DNA from: Candidatus Aalborgicola bjergmarkensis
GTDB taxonomy: Bacteria; Pseudomonadota; Gammaproteobacteria; Burkholderiales; Burkholderiaceae_C
DNA: 64,000 nt
Direction: 5' to 3'
NCBI GenBank assembly: GCA_016708725.1
Contig: JADJFE010000002.1
Location: 248,001 to 312,000 of the forward strand
Positions 8,982-16,955 of the stretch are shown here, in pieces (the stretch's first letter is position 1; every line of letters begins with the position of its first letter). The position numbers were made by a program, and so were the translations under genes. The notes below the pieces were generated by a model that saw nothing but the letters and a program-made list of their open reading frames with translations, made no database searches and had not been told where the DNA came from.

Positions 8982-9157
8982 TTTTTCCCTTGTGCAGACT
9001 CTCGCAGGTCGCGCTTTGCCAGTTGAAAAATCTTTCCCGGCAATAAAACCGCATAGACCAGGCTGATGTAGGGCGATGCCAAAAAAAGTGCGATATTTTT
9101 GAGGCGACTTGCCGCCCTGGCAAACAGTGCACTACCGCCCTTGGGTGAAGGATCCAT
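8978..9157 (-). CDS. Small 59-residue membrane peptide heading the electron-transfer operon
   Basis: A frame from the ATG at 9157 to the TGA at 8978 encodes 59 residues. It is basic at both ends around one hydrophobic segment (IALFLASPYISLVYAVLLPGK), consistent with a single-pass membrane peptide. Its stop overlaps the start of the nine-heme cytochrome gene by ATGA, the mark of translational coupling, and a GGAA lies about eight bases before the ATG. The frame stays open further upstream to 9328, but that part reads through the intergenic region and lacks a better start. I do not recognise a family. It could be an assembly or stability factor for the cytochrome b/c pair, or chance coding. Confidence 0.5.
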   Translation of the reverse strand: MDPSPKGGSALFARAASRLKNIALFLASPYISLVYAVLLPGKIFQLAKRDLRESAQGKK

Positions 9158-9352
9158 GACGCTATTCCGAAGTAAGATTATCAAAAGCCGATATTGAAAC
9201 ACAGTCTGCAGGATGCTACCGCGAAGTGGATTGACAAATGGCAAGGGTTGCGCCGAATTACGCCAATTTCGCTTTTGACAGCCACCAAGATGCGATACTG
9301 CGCCAAAATTGTTCAAAAATAACTGCATAACCGAAGTGCTCGAAAGGAATCA
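9158..9352. promoter_or_regulatory. Divergent promoter region between the electron-transfer operon and frdABCD
   Basis: This 195-bp region separates the starts of two divergent operons, so it must hold promoters for both. A TTGAC-AAAT-GGCAA stretch at 9231-9244 has the spacing of an FNR-type site but only seven of ten consensus bases, so it is no more than a candidate. No convincing sigma-70 boxes or long palindrome stand out. A ribosome site AAAGGA sits before frdA. Confidence 0.5.
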
Positions 9353-11110
9353 ATGGAAATCATAGAAGCAGATGTTGCCATCGTAGGCGCAGGTGGCGCG
9401 GGTTTGCGAACCGCCATTGCGCTGGCCGAGGCGGACCCGAAACTGCGCATTGCGCTCATCTCCAAGGTCTACCCCATGCGCAGCCACACCTGTGCAGCCG
9501 AGGGAGGTGCTGCGGGTGTCATCAAATCCGATGACAGCTTTGCGTTGCATTTTGACGACACAGTGGGTGGCGGCGACTGGCTCTCGGATCAGGACTGTGT
9601 GGAGTACTTTGTGCAAGAAGCTCCCAAGGAATTGTTGCAACTGGAACACTGGGGCTGCCCCTGGAACCGTGAAGCCGATGGCTCGGTGGCAGTGCGGCCT
9701 TTTGGTGGCATGAAAAAGCAGCGCACCTGGTTTGCCGCCGACAAATCCGGCTTTCACATCCTGCACACGCTGTTTCAAACCACGTTGCAGTTCCCGTCCA
9801 TCACCCGCTACGACGAGTATTTTGCCCTGGACCTGCTGGTGGATGAAGGCCGCTGCCAGGGACTGACCGCCATGGAAATGCGCAGCGGGATGATCAAGCA
9901 GTTCAATGCCAAATCGGTCATCATCTGCGGTGGTGGCGCCGGGCGCATATTCCCGTTCACCACCAACGGGGCCATCAAGACCGGCGACGGCATGGCCATG
10001 GCGTATCGGTCCGGGGTGCCTCTGAAGGATATGGAATTCGTCCAGTACCACCCCACGGGGCTACCCAACACCGGCAGCCTGTTGACCGAAGCCTGCCGGG
10101 GCGAAGGCGGCGTGTTGCTCAATAAAAATGGCCGACGCTACCTGCAAGACTACGGCATGGGGCCGGAAACCCCATTGGGAAAACCCCAACTCAAGACCAT
10201 GGAGCTGGGTCCGCGTGACCGTGTGAGCCAGGCCTATTGGCACGAGCTGCAAAAAGGCAATACCGTGAGCACCGAATGGGGTGAATGTGTGCTGCTCGAC
10301 ATGCGCCACTTAGGTGAAAAATACATCGACGAACGCCTGCCACTGGTGCGGGAACTGGGCATCGCCTACCTTGGTGTCGATATCGCCAAGGATGCCATTC
10401 CCATTCGCCCGGTCGTACACTACATGATGGGTGGAATTTCCACCAACACACAGGCAGCCACCACACTGCCGGGCCTGTTTGCTGCAGGTGAATGCGCGTG
10501 TGTGAGCTTGAACGGTGCCAACCGTCTGGGCTCGAATTCGCTGGTGGAACTGTTGGTGTTTGGCAAGAATGCCGCCATGTCCGCCATTGCGTACAACAAG
10601 ACCGCCGCACCCGTCAACAAGGCCGCAATCAAGGCACGCGCCGAAGAATCACAAGCACGTATCCGGCAATTGTTCTCACGAACCGATGGCACCGAATCCT
10701 TGTCCGGTTTGCGCAAGGAGATGATGGACACCATGGAAAAGAACTGTGGTTTGTACCGCACCGAAGCAGGCCTGCAGGAGGCTGTCGCCAAGATTGCCGA
10801 GTTGCGCAAACGTTACCAGAAGGTGGTTTTGCACGATAAAAGCAATGTGTTCAATACCGACTTGTTCCAGGTGCTGGAACTCGGCAATATGCTCGACTGC
10901 GCTGCGGCCCTCACCGTCGGCGCATTGGCACGCAAGGAGTCACGTGGCGCCCACCAGCGGCTGGATTACGTGGAGCGTGACGACAAGAATTTCCTGCGCC
11001 ACAGTCTGGCCTACTACCAGGGCGCGGACATGCCGCGCGTTGACTATCTGGATGTCATCATCACCAAATCGCAACCGGGCATCAGGGACTATTCGGGAGG
11101 CCACAAATGA
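9353..11110 (+). CDS. frdA: Fumarate reductase flavoprotein subunit
   Basis: Encodes 585 residues, the usual FrdA length. The N-terminal dinucleotide fold reads VAIVGAGGAGLRTA. The flavinylation motif MRSHTCAAEGG carries the His that binds FAD covalently. Further landmarks are FVQYHPTGLP, the active-site Arg region (RPVVHYMMGGI) and LGSNSLVELLVFG. It catalyses reduction of fumarate to succinate, or the reverse, at the inner face of the membrane. It is first of frdABCD, with frdB overlapping by ATGA. The adjacent rquA gene suggests rhodoquinol is the electron donor. The strict similarity of FrdB and the two separate anchor subunits to the Escherichia enzyme argues for fumarate reductase rather than succinate dehydrogenase. 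Confidence 0.95.
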   Translation: MEIIEADVAIVGAGGAGLRTAIALAEADPKLRIALISKVYPMRSHTCAAEGGAAGVIKSDDSFALHFDDTVGGGDWLSDQDCVEYFVQEAPKELLQLEHWGCPWNREADGSVAVRPFGGMKKQRTWFAADKSGFHILHTLFQTTLQFPSITRYDEYFALDLLVDEGRCQGLTAMEMRSGMIKQFNAKSVIICGGGAGRIFPFTTNGAIKTGDGMAMAYRSGVPLKDMEFVQYHPTGLPNTGSLLTEACRGEGGVLLNKNGRRYLQDYGMGPETPLGKPQLKTMELGPRDRVSQAYWHELQKGNTVSTEWGECVLLDMRHLGEKYIDERLPLVRELGIAYLGVDIAKDAIPIRPVVHYMMGGISTNTQAATTLPGLFAAGECACVSLNGANRLGSNSLVELLVFGKNAAMSAIAYNKTAAPVNKAAIKARAEESQARIRQLFSRTDGTESLSGLRKEMMDTMEKNCGLYRTEAGLQEAVAKIAELRKRYQKVVLHDKSNVFNTDLFQVLELGNMLDCAAALTVGALARKESRGAHQRLDYVERDDKNFLRHSLAYYQGADMPRVDYLDVIITKSQPGIRDYSGGHK

Positions 11111-11856
11111 AAGAACGACTGGTTCAGCTGGAAGTATTGCGCTACGACCCGGAAAAGGATACCGAGCCACGCTTTCAGCGCTATGAAATCATGTGCAAAG
11201 AAGAGTGGGTGGTGCTGGATGCGCTCAACGCCGTCAAGGAAAACCTGGACCCAACCCTGTCCTACCGTTGGTCGTGCCACATGGCTGTGTGTGGCAGTTG
11301 CGGCATGATGGTCAATGGGGAACCCAAACTCTCATGCCATGCGTTCCTGCGCGACTATACGGGCGTCATTCGCGTCGAGCCTTTGGCCAACTTTCCCATT
11401 GAACGCGACCTCGTTACCGTGGCCGATGACTTCATTGAGAAACTCAAACGGGTAAAACCTTACCTCATCCCCAAGGAAAAAAAGTCCATCGAAGCGGGCG
11501 AGTACAAACAGACCCCGGCCCAGCTCATGAAATACCGGCAATACTCGATGTGCATCAACTGCATGTTGTGCTATGCCGCCTGCCCCGAATATGCCCTGCA
11601 ACCCAAGTTCATTGGCCCGGCCGCCATTACCCTGGCGCACCGCTATAACCAGGACTCGCGCGATGGCGGACGTGACGAACGCCAGGAAGTCATCGCCACC
11701 GACGAAGGCGTATGGGAATGCTCCTTTGTGGGTGCCTGCTCCGAAGTCTGCCCCAAGGCGGTGGACCCTGCTGGCGCATTGCAGCAAGTCAAGGTCGCCA
11801 GTACGCTGGACTGGTTCAAGGAACACCTACTACCATCACCCGGAGGTTCAAAATGA
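11107..11856 (+). CDS. frdB: Fumarate reductase iron-sulfur subunit
   Basis: Encodes 249 residues and starts inside the frdA stop (ATGA) after GGGAGG. Three cluster motifs are intact: the [2Fe-2S] ligands in CHMAVCGSCGMM, the [4Fe-4S] motif CINCMLCYAACP and the [3Fe-4S] motif CSFVGACSEVCPKAVDP. The stretch IGPAAITLAHRYNQDSRD is characteristic of the Escherichia-type FrdB. It passes electrons from the quinol site in the membrane anchor to FrdA. frdC overlaps its end by ATGA. Confidence 0.95.
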   Translation: MKERLVQLEVLRYDPEKDTEPRFQRYEIMCKEEWVVLDALNAVKENLDPTLSYRWSCHMAVCGSCGMMVNGEPKLSCHAFLRDYTGVIRVEPLANFPIERDLVTVADDFIEKLKRVKPYLIPKEKKSIEAGEYKQTPAQLMKYRQYSMCINCMLCYAACPEYALQPKFIGPAAITLAHRYNQDSRDGGRDERQEVIATDEGVWECSFVGACSEVCPKAVDPAGALQQVKVASTLDWFKEHLLPSPGGSK

Positions 11857-12245
11857 GTCGCAAACCCTACGTGCGCCCGGTTTCAAAAACGGGCTGGTGG
11901 CTAAGGCATCCGCGTTATATGCGCTACATGTCACGCGAAGTGACCTGCATTTTCATTGGCGCATTTGCACTGCTGATGGTTTGTGCACTGGAGCGTCTCT
12001 CACACGGACAAGCGGCCTACGAATCGTTCATCGCGGCTTTACATGGCCCGATAAGCGCTTTCGGTCTGGTGCTGGTACTGGCATTTGCCCTGCACAATGC
12101 AACCAGCTGGTTCAATGTCACGCCCAAGGCGCTGCCGGTACAAATCGGTGAGGAGTTTCTGGATGGGAAATACATCATCGGCGCCCACTATGCGGTGTGG
12201 ATCGTGCTTTCCCTGTTGGTACTGTTTCTTGCGGGGGTACTCTGA
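11853..12245 (+). CDS. frdC: Fumarate reductase membrane anchor subunit C
   Basis: Encodes 130 residues starting at the ATG that overlaps the frdB stop, with CGGAGG upstream. The N-terminus SRKPYVRPVSKTGWWLRHPRYMRYM is the FrdC signature: a basic cytoplasmic arm ending just before helix 1. Three hydrophobic helices follow. It anchors the FrdAB head and forms the quinol site with FrdD, without the heme b ligands found in succinate dehydrogenase anchors of other types. The spacing to frdD is two bases. Confidence 0.92.
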   Translation: MSRKPYVRPVSKTGWWLRHPRYMRYMSREVTCIFIGAFALLMVCALERLSHGQAAYESFIAALHGPISAFGLVLVLAFALHNATSWFNVTPKALPVQIGEEFLDGKYIIGAHYAVWIVLSLLVLFLAGVL

Positions 12246-12247
12246 CC

Positions 12248-12589
12248 ATGGCCAAGTCGAATAAGCCGATTTTCTGGAGCCTGTTTGCGGCTGGGGGCAC
12301 ACTGGCGGCCTTTCTGGCCCCGGTACTGGCCTTGTTGTTTGTCATGCTGGCTTTTGGGGTCGTGCCACCCGTATTGAGCTACGCCGGTCTGCACGCATTT
12401 GCCGCCCACTGGTTTGGCAAACTGTGCTTGCTAGGGGTCATCACACTGTTCTTGTGGCATGCAGCACACCGTTTGCGCGTCACACTGCATGACTTCGGGC
12501 TGCGCCAGGATACACTGGTTGCATGGGCCGTCTATCTGACAGCCGCTGCCGGCACCGGACTGACTGCACTCTACCTGCTGCGTATATGA
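12248..12589 (+). CDS. frdD: Fumarate reductase membrane anchor subunit D
   Basis: Encodes 113 residues with three hydrophobic helices and the family stretches KPIFWSLFAAGG and LWHAAHRLRVTLHDFG. The latter matches the FrdD helix-2/3 turn (HxxHRxxHxxHD in Escherichia). The ATG at 12248 is two bases after the frdC stop; the longer open frame to 12197 overlaps frdC and is rejected. With FrdC it binds quinone and holds the complex in the inner membrane. rquA starts 44 bp downstream and probably belongs to the same transcript. Confidence 0.92.
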   Translation: MAKSNKPIFWSLFAAGGTLAAFLAPVLALLFVMLAFGVVPPVLSYAGLHAFAAHWFGKLCLLGVITLFLWHAAHRLRVTLHDFGLRQDTLVAWAVYLTAAAGTGLTALYLLRI

Positions 12590-12633
12590 GTATATGATTC
12601 TGGCCTCTGCGACCAAGGACACCAAGGACACTT

Positions 12634-13359
12634 GTGAATCCCAAACAACCCACGGCTATTGCAAAAGCAGTTCATGTACCAGAACCAGCCGCAGGCATTC
12701 CTGAGTACCTGGAAAACACGTATTGGTGGGCTTATCTACACCCCCGTGCAGTACATATTTTTGAACGCCAGTGGCTTGTGAACCTGATTCTGTGGGGCAA
12801 CTTCGCCAAACTGCGCGATGCGGCCCTGCAGGAGATGGGTGATGTGATTCATGGCAAGGCATTGCAGGTTGCCTGTGTCTACGGGGACTTCACCGAACAT
12901 CTGGCGCGCCGCCTCGGCCCCAAGGGCAGCCTGGATGTGGTTGACGTGGCACCGATCCAGATCAAGAATCTGCAAACCAAATTGAGCCGCCCGGAGCGCG
13001 TCAGCGCACGCCTGCAGGACTCAACCGAGCTGCATTTCTCCGATGCCAGCTTCGATTCGGTCGTGGTTTTCTTCTTGCTGCACGAACAACCCGCTGATGT
13101 GCGCAAGAAAACCATTGCCGAAGCGCTGCGCGTGACCCGCCCCGGCGGCAAACTGGTGTTTGTGGACTACCACCGCCCAGCGCTCACCAACCCGTTCCGC
13201 TACGTCATGGTACCCGTTCTCACGACGCTGGAGCCGTTTGCCATGGACCTGTGGCGCGGAGAGATTGCCGACTGGTTGCCTGCAAACCTTGCGATTTCGC
13301 GGATCGAAAAACAGACCTACTTTGGCGGCCTGTACCAAAAGGTTGTCATCACCCGCTGA
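12634..13359 (+). CDS. rquA: Rhodoquinone biosynthesis protein RquA
   Basis: Encodes 241 residues from a GTG start with AAGGA upstream. It resembles class I methyltransferases (LQVACVYGDFTEHLARRLG, LDVVDVAPIQ, RVTRPGGKLVFVDYHRP). It also has the N-terminal signature of RquA: YLENTYWWAYLHP followed by FERQWLVNLILWGNF. The canonical glycine-rich SAM loop (E/DxGxGxG) is replaced by VACVYGDF, as in RquA, which replaces the ring methoxy of ubiquinone by an amino group to give rhodoquinone. Following frdABCD by 44 bp on the same strand makes functional sense: rhodoquinone has the low potential needed for fumarate reduction. Start GTG versus a later codon is not in serious doubt. Confidence 0.92.
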   Translation: MNPKQPTAIAKAVHVPEPAAGIPEYLENTYWWAYLHPRAVHIFERQWLVNLILWGNFAKLRDAALQEMGDVIHGKALQVACVYGDFTEHLARRLGPKGSLDVVDVAPIQIKNLQTKLSRPERVSARLQDSTELHFSDASFDSVVVFFLLHEQPADVRKKTIAEALRVTRPGGKLVFVDYHRPALTNPFRYVMVPVLTTLEPFAMDLWRGEIADWLPANLAISRIEKQTYFGGLYQKVVITR

Positions 13360-13407
13360 TCAGCCGGTAACGAATGCTGCGCGTAGTCAAGGAAGAAGTT
13401 GCTATTG

Positions 13408-13662
13408 CTAGTCAATAAATTTGTCATATTCAGCGTGGCTGCCAATCCATATCCACTGTATTCCATCCGGTGCATCAATACCTATTGCCCGATAATGCTT
13501 TCCTACCCGCACAGACCACAGCTCTTCAATGCGTTTCAGTTGCAGCGATGGATGCCGTGGATTTTCCTTTAGCAATCCATAGTTTTTGTCAGCCAGTTCC
13601 TGAATTTCAGCCGGAAGAGCCAGATACAGCTCCCAAAAATCGGATGAAGCATAGTGCTTCAC
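13408..13662 (-). CDS. RelE/ParE-superfamily (HigB-like) toxin
   Basis: Encodes 84 residues. The core LWSVRVGKHYRAIGI and the C-terminal strand WIWIGSHAEYDKFI match RelE/ParE-type mRNA interferase-like toxins. In this fold the Arg, Lys and Tyr/His residues of the C-terminal half form the active surface. The start overlaps the upstream antitoxin gene by four bases, as expected for a type II toxin-antitoxin operon where the antitoxin is made first. The target (ribosome-bound mRNA or gyrase) cannot be settled from sequence. Confidence 0.85.
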   Translation of the reverse strand: MKHYASSDFWELYLALPAEIQELADKNYGLLKENPRHPSLQLKRIEELWSVRVGKHYRAIGIDAPDGIQWIWIGSHAEYDKFID

Positions 13663-13859
13663 AATTCACGGGCCTTGCCTTGGGCGAGCTCTGCCCGTGC
13701 TTTCTCAATGCGTGTATTAAATTTTCCGGCCTTGAAATCTGCGCTGATTTGTTGATCCCAAAGGTCGTCTTCAAGCCGAAGAAACCACTCCCGGAGCTTT
13801 GAGAAATCTTCGGTTGGTAAATTGCGAATCTGTATTTGAAGTTCCTCGACTTGACTCAT
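13659..13859 (-). CDS. Antitoxin of a RelE/ParE-type pair
   Basis: Encodes 66 residues, preceded by an AAGGAG ribosome site. It is an acidic and basic helical peptide with the phrase LPTEDFSKLREWFLRLEDDLWDQQI, common among small antitoxins that pair with HigB/RelE-like toxins. The C-terminal half is charged and probably wraps the toxin. No helix-turn-helix of Xre type or ribbon-helix-helix is obvious, so how it would repress the operon is unclear. The toxin gene follows with a four-base overlap. Confidence 0.8.
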   Translation of the reverse strand: MSQVEELQIQIRNLPTEDFSKLREWFLRLEDDLWDQQISADFKAGKFNTRIEKARAELAQGKAREL

Positions 13860-13897
13860 GGGCGTAACTCCTTCTTAAAAGATAAGAATCGCGGCAA

Positions 13898-14149
13898 TTA
13901 TCCTCCCGTAACGGGCGGGAAAAAGGCTACTTCAGCCCCGTCCTGCAACGGCGCATTTTCATCACACAGCACCTGATTCAAGGCCATGCGTACGGCCTTG
14001 CCAGGCTGGAGCGTCTGGGCATAGACTGCACTACGCCCTATCAGTTCTGCGCGCAATCCAGCCAGGGTTGTGGCCGTGGTATCGGTGGTTTCGCCATCCG
14101 TGCCCAATGCCTCCCGGATGGAAGCAAAGTATTTGATGTGAACTCTCAC
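13898..14149 (-). CDS. moaD: Molybdopterin synthase small subunit
   Basis: Encodes 83 residues with the ubiquitin-like MoaD fold and the essential C-terminal Gly-Gly (FFPPVTGG), which is thiocarboxylated to donate sulfur to precursor Z. It starts with GTG overlapping the moeA stop (GTGA), so the two genes are translationally coupled. No moaE is visible downstream; the toxin-antitoxin pair lies to its left, so moaE must be elsewhere. Confidence 0.92.
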   Translation of the reverse strand: MRVHIKYFASIREALGTDGETTDTTATTLAGLRAELIGRSAVYAQTLQPGKAVRMALNQVLCDENAPLQDGAEVAFFPPVTGG

Positions 14150-15411
14150 GCGAGTAACTCCGCAAAGGAAATGAAGTGCACAGGGTCTCCTGGTGCAATG
14201 GTGCGTCCAGGGGGGTTATCCACCAGACCATCACCCCAGGCGACGGAGGTGAGCACGCCAGAACCCTGGTTCGGGAACAAATCCAGTCCGCCATCCGGGT
14301 TATGCCGCACACGCAGGAATTCACGGCGCTTATCGGCCTTGGCCCAGGTAAAGTTGGCGCGGGCAACGACTGGCCGCACGCTGACCTGGGGCACGCCCTG
14401 CAAACGCAGCAAAAAGGGCCGCACCAGTACGAGAAACGTCACCAGACTGGCCACCGGGTTGCCTGGCAGCCCCATGAAATGGGCCTGGTTGATGCGGCCA
14501 TGGGCAAAAGGTTTACCCGGTTTGATTGCCACATGCCACAAATCCAGCGTGCCCAGGGTCTGCACGGCAGGTTTTACGTGGTCTTCCTCCCCGACCGAAA
14601 CACCCCCGCTGGTCAGAATCACGTCATGGGCATGTGCCGCCTCCTGCAATGCAAGCACCGTGGCCGCGCGCTGGTCCGGTACCGTACCCAGGTCACTGAC
14701 CACACAGCCCATGCGGCGCAGCAGGGCATTGAGCACAAAGCGGTTGGAGTTGTAGATCACACCAGGTGGCATATGCGCCGGATCGACTGTACCGGGCATG
14801 ACCAGCTCGTCCCCCGTGGAAAATAACGCCACCCGAGGGCGGCGCGCCACGTGCAAACGGTCCATGCCAATGCTGGCCGCCAGACCCAGCGCCGCTGGCC
14901 CCAGACGCACACCCTTTGTCAGGACAACGGCACCATGCGCCACGTCCTCTCCCGCACGGCGGATATTCTGGCCCGGCTTCGGGATGGTGTTGATCCGCAC
15001 ACGCGCGCGCGCGGAATCGTCAGCCGAGCCCCCTTCCAGCGCGGTACAGTCTTCTTGCATCACCACGGCATCGGCTCCGGGTGGAATGGGCGCCCCGGTA
15101 AAGATGCGCGCAGCACTTCCCGGCTCCAGAACGGTGCCGCTCGTACCGGCTGCAATGCGTTGGGACACCGGCAACTCGGTGCCTGGCGTCAATGCCTCGG
15201 CACAACGCAGCGCGTAGCCGTCCATGGCGCTGTTGTCCTGTGGTGGCACCTGCAAGGCAGACACCACATCCTGCGCCAATACACGGCCATCGGCATCACC
15301 AACACGCACCGGCTCGCTGTCCAGCGGGGTGCCCACAAAGGCAAGCAGCCGCTCCAGCGCCTCGTCCAGTGGCAACAGTGGCAACATGTGCGAACGCGGT
15401 GCTGGCGTCAT
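14146..15411 (-). CDS. moeA: Molybdopterin molybdenumtransferase
   Basis: Encodes 421 residues from the ATG at 15411, chosen because GGAG lies eight bases upstream; the open frame extends to 15471 through a dispersed repeat. Landmarks are the early NSAMDGYALR motif, RIFTGAPIPPGADAVVMQEDC, GDELVMPG, LTSGGVSVGEEDHVK and FMGLPGNPVASLVTFLVLV, all typical of MoeA. It inserts molybdate into adenylated molybdopterin. It is coupled to moaD downstream. The operon supplies cofactor for molybdoenzymes that are not in this window. Confidence 0.95.
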   Translation of the reverse strand: MTPAPRSHMLPLLPLDEALERLLAFVGTPLDSEPVRVGDADGRVLAQDVVSALQVPPQDNSAMDGYALRCAEALTPGTELPVSQRIAAGTSGTVLEPGSAARIFTGAPIPPGADAVVMQEDCTALEGGSADDSARARVRINTIPKPGQNIRRAGEDVAHGAVVLTKGVRLGPAALGLAASIGMDRLHVARRPRVALFSTGDELVMPGTVDPAHMPPGVIYNSNRFVLNALLRRMGCVVSDLGTVPDQRAATVLALQEAAHAHDVILTSGGVSVGEEDHVKPAVQTLGTLDLWHVAIKPGKPFAHGRINQAHFMGLPGNPVASLVTFLVLVRPFLLRLQGVPQVSVRPVVARANFTWAKADKRREFLRVRHNPDGGLDLFPNQGSGVLTSVAWGDGLVDNPPGRTIAPGDPVHFISFAELLA

Positions 15412-15446
15412 GACAATCTCCATCCGAAAGTTATAAACTATGTTTT

Positions 15447-15490
15447 TTATAGCTGCCCCCGCACATTCCACGGGGGTTTTGACGCATTTT
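15447..15490 (+). repeat. Dispersed hairpin repeat, copy 1
   Basis: Starts ATAGCT and contains the stem CCCCCG (15456-15461) / CGGGGG (15471-15476) followed by TTTT on the plus strand. It shares the ATAGCT...CCGCAC...CCAYGGG plan with the copies at 18321, 22368, 34451, 34583 and 59355. It lies between thrC and moeA. In plus orientation it looks like an intrinsic terminator, but both neighbours run on the minus strand. Confidence 0.6.
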
Positions 15491-16955
15491 CATGCTGAAG
15501 GTGCCGCTTCACGGGCAATCAAGTCCTTCAGGGCTTGCAGGTCGCAATCCAGCACCAGCACACGCTTGGGCAGGGCTTCGATGCCGTCGAATTTGGCCGG
15601 GCGCTCGGGCTCGCGCCCCAGGGCTTCGACAATGGTTTCGGAAAACTTGACCGGCAAGGCAGTTTCCAGCACCAGCATCGGCACTCCGGCGGTCATGTGC
15701 TCTTGCGCTACCTTGACACCATCGGCGGTGTGCGGGTCAATCACCACACCGTGCTGGCTCCAGGTAGCGCGAATCGTGGCCAATCGCTCGTTGTGCGTGC
15801 TCTTACCGCTCACGAAACCATAGCGACGTGCGCAGTCGGCAAAGACTGCATCACGGCTCAGGTCAAACTGGCCATGCTGCGCCAGTTGTGTGCCAAAGAG
15901 TTCGGCCACACGCGCGCCATCGCGTCCGAGCAGGTCAAATACGAAACGCTCGAAATTGCTGGCTTTGGAAATGTCCATGGACGGGCTGGAAGTCTCAAAC
16001 GTGTCGGCACCGCCGCGCACACGGTAGATGCCCGTGCGGAAAACTCGTCGAGCACATCGTTTTCATTGGTCGCCAACACCAGTTGGTGAATCGGCAGCCC
16101 CATCATGCGTGCAATGTGGCCCGCGCAAATGTTGCCAAAATTGCCACTGGGCACCGTGAAGCTGACCTTCTGGCTATTGGACTCGGTGGCCTGGATATAG
16201 CCAGCAAAGTAGTACACCACCTGCGCCAGCAAACGCGCCCAGTTGATCGAGTTGACCGTGCCGATGCGGTACTGACGCTTGAATTCCAGGTCGTTGCTGA
16301 CCGCCTTCACCATATCCTGGCAGTCGTCGAACACCCCCCGGATAGCGATATTGTGGATGTTGGCATCCATCAGGCTGAACATCTGCGCTTGCTGAAAGGC
16401 GCTCATACGACCATACGGGCTCGTCATGAAGACGCGCACGCCCTTCTTGCCGCGCAAGGCGTATTCGGCCGAGCTGCCGGTATCGCCGCTGGTCGCACCC
16501 AGGATATTCAGCTCTTCACCCCGGCGACCCAGTTCGTACTCGAACAGATTGCCCAGCAGCTGCATGGCCATATCCTTGAACGCCAGGGTCGGGCCATTAG
16601 ACAAGCCCTCCAGGTACAGCGGCGCCTGGCCGTAGCGCGTCGGAGGGTCTTCCAGGTGGCGCAGCGGCACGATTTCACCCGTGCCAAACACCTCGGCGGT
16701 GTAGGTTTTCTCGCACAAGGCGCGCAAGTCCGCAGTCGGGATGTCGTCAATGTACAGCGACAAAATCTCGAAAGCCAGCTCGGCATAGCCCTGCTTGTGG
16801 TAGACCGTGCGCCAGCGGCTCAGGGTGGCGTCATCAATCTGTGGATAGGATTCGGGCAGGTACAGCCCGCCATCGGGGGCCAAGCCTTCGAGCAGGATTT
16901 CGCAGAATTTGCGGCCCTGCGCCGCCGTGGTGGCACGGGTGCTGGTGTACCTCAT
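15490..16955 (-). pseudogene. thrC: Threonine synthase with a single-base frameshift
   Basis: The gene starts at the ATG at 16955 (GGAGGAG upstream, ATGA overlap with hom) and would encode 488 residues if one frame were kept. The first part runs through the PLP-lysine motif LAFKDMAMQLLGNLFEYEL, GATSGDTGSSAEYALRG and VPSGNFGN to NENDVLDEF. There a run of four A on the plus strand (16040-16043; four T in the coding sense) shifts the frame. The second part continues with RGGADTFETSSPSMDISKASNFERFVFDL in the neighbouring frame to the stop at 15490. One extra T would restore DEFFRTGIY and a complete protein. Either a real mutation (making the strain depend on threonine) or a homopolymer sequencing error; I favour the error because no other decay is visible. 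Confidence 0.85.

Noticed and set aside
9231..9244. FNR-type palindrome in the divergent promoter region
   Set aside because: Only seven of ten conserved bases match TTGAT-N4-ATCAA, so it is not called as a site, though the spacing and place are suggestive.
9353..12589. Calling the four-gene operon succinate dehydrogenase
   Set aside because: FrdB and FrdC phrases match the Escherichia-type fumarate reductase, and rquA follows. Reverse operation as succinate dehydrogenase cannot be excluded.
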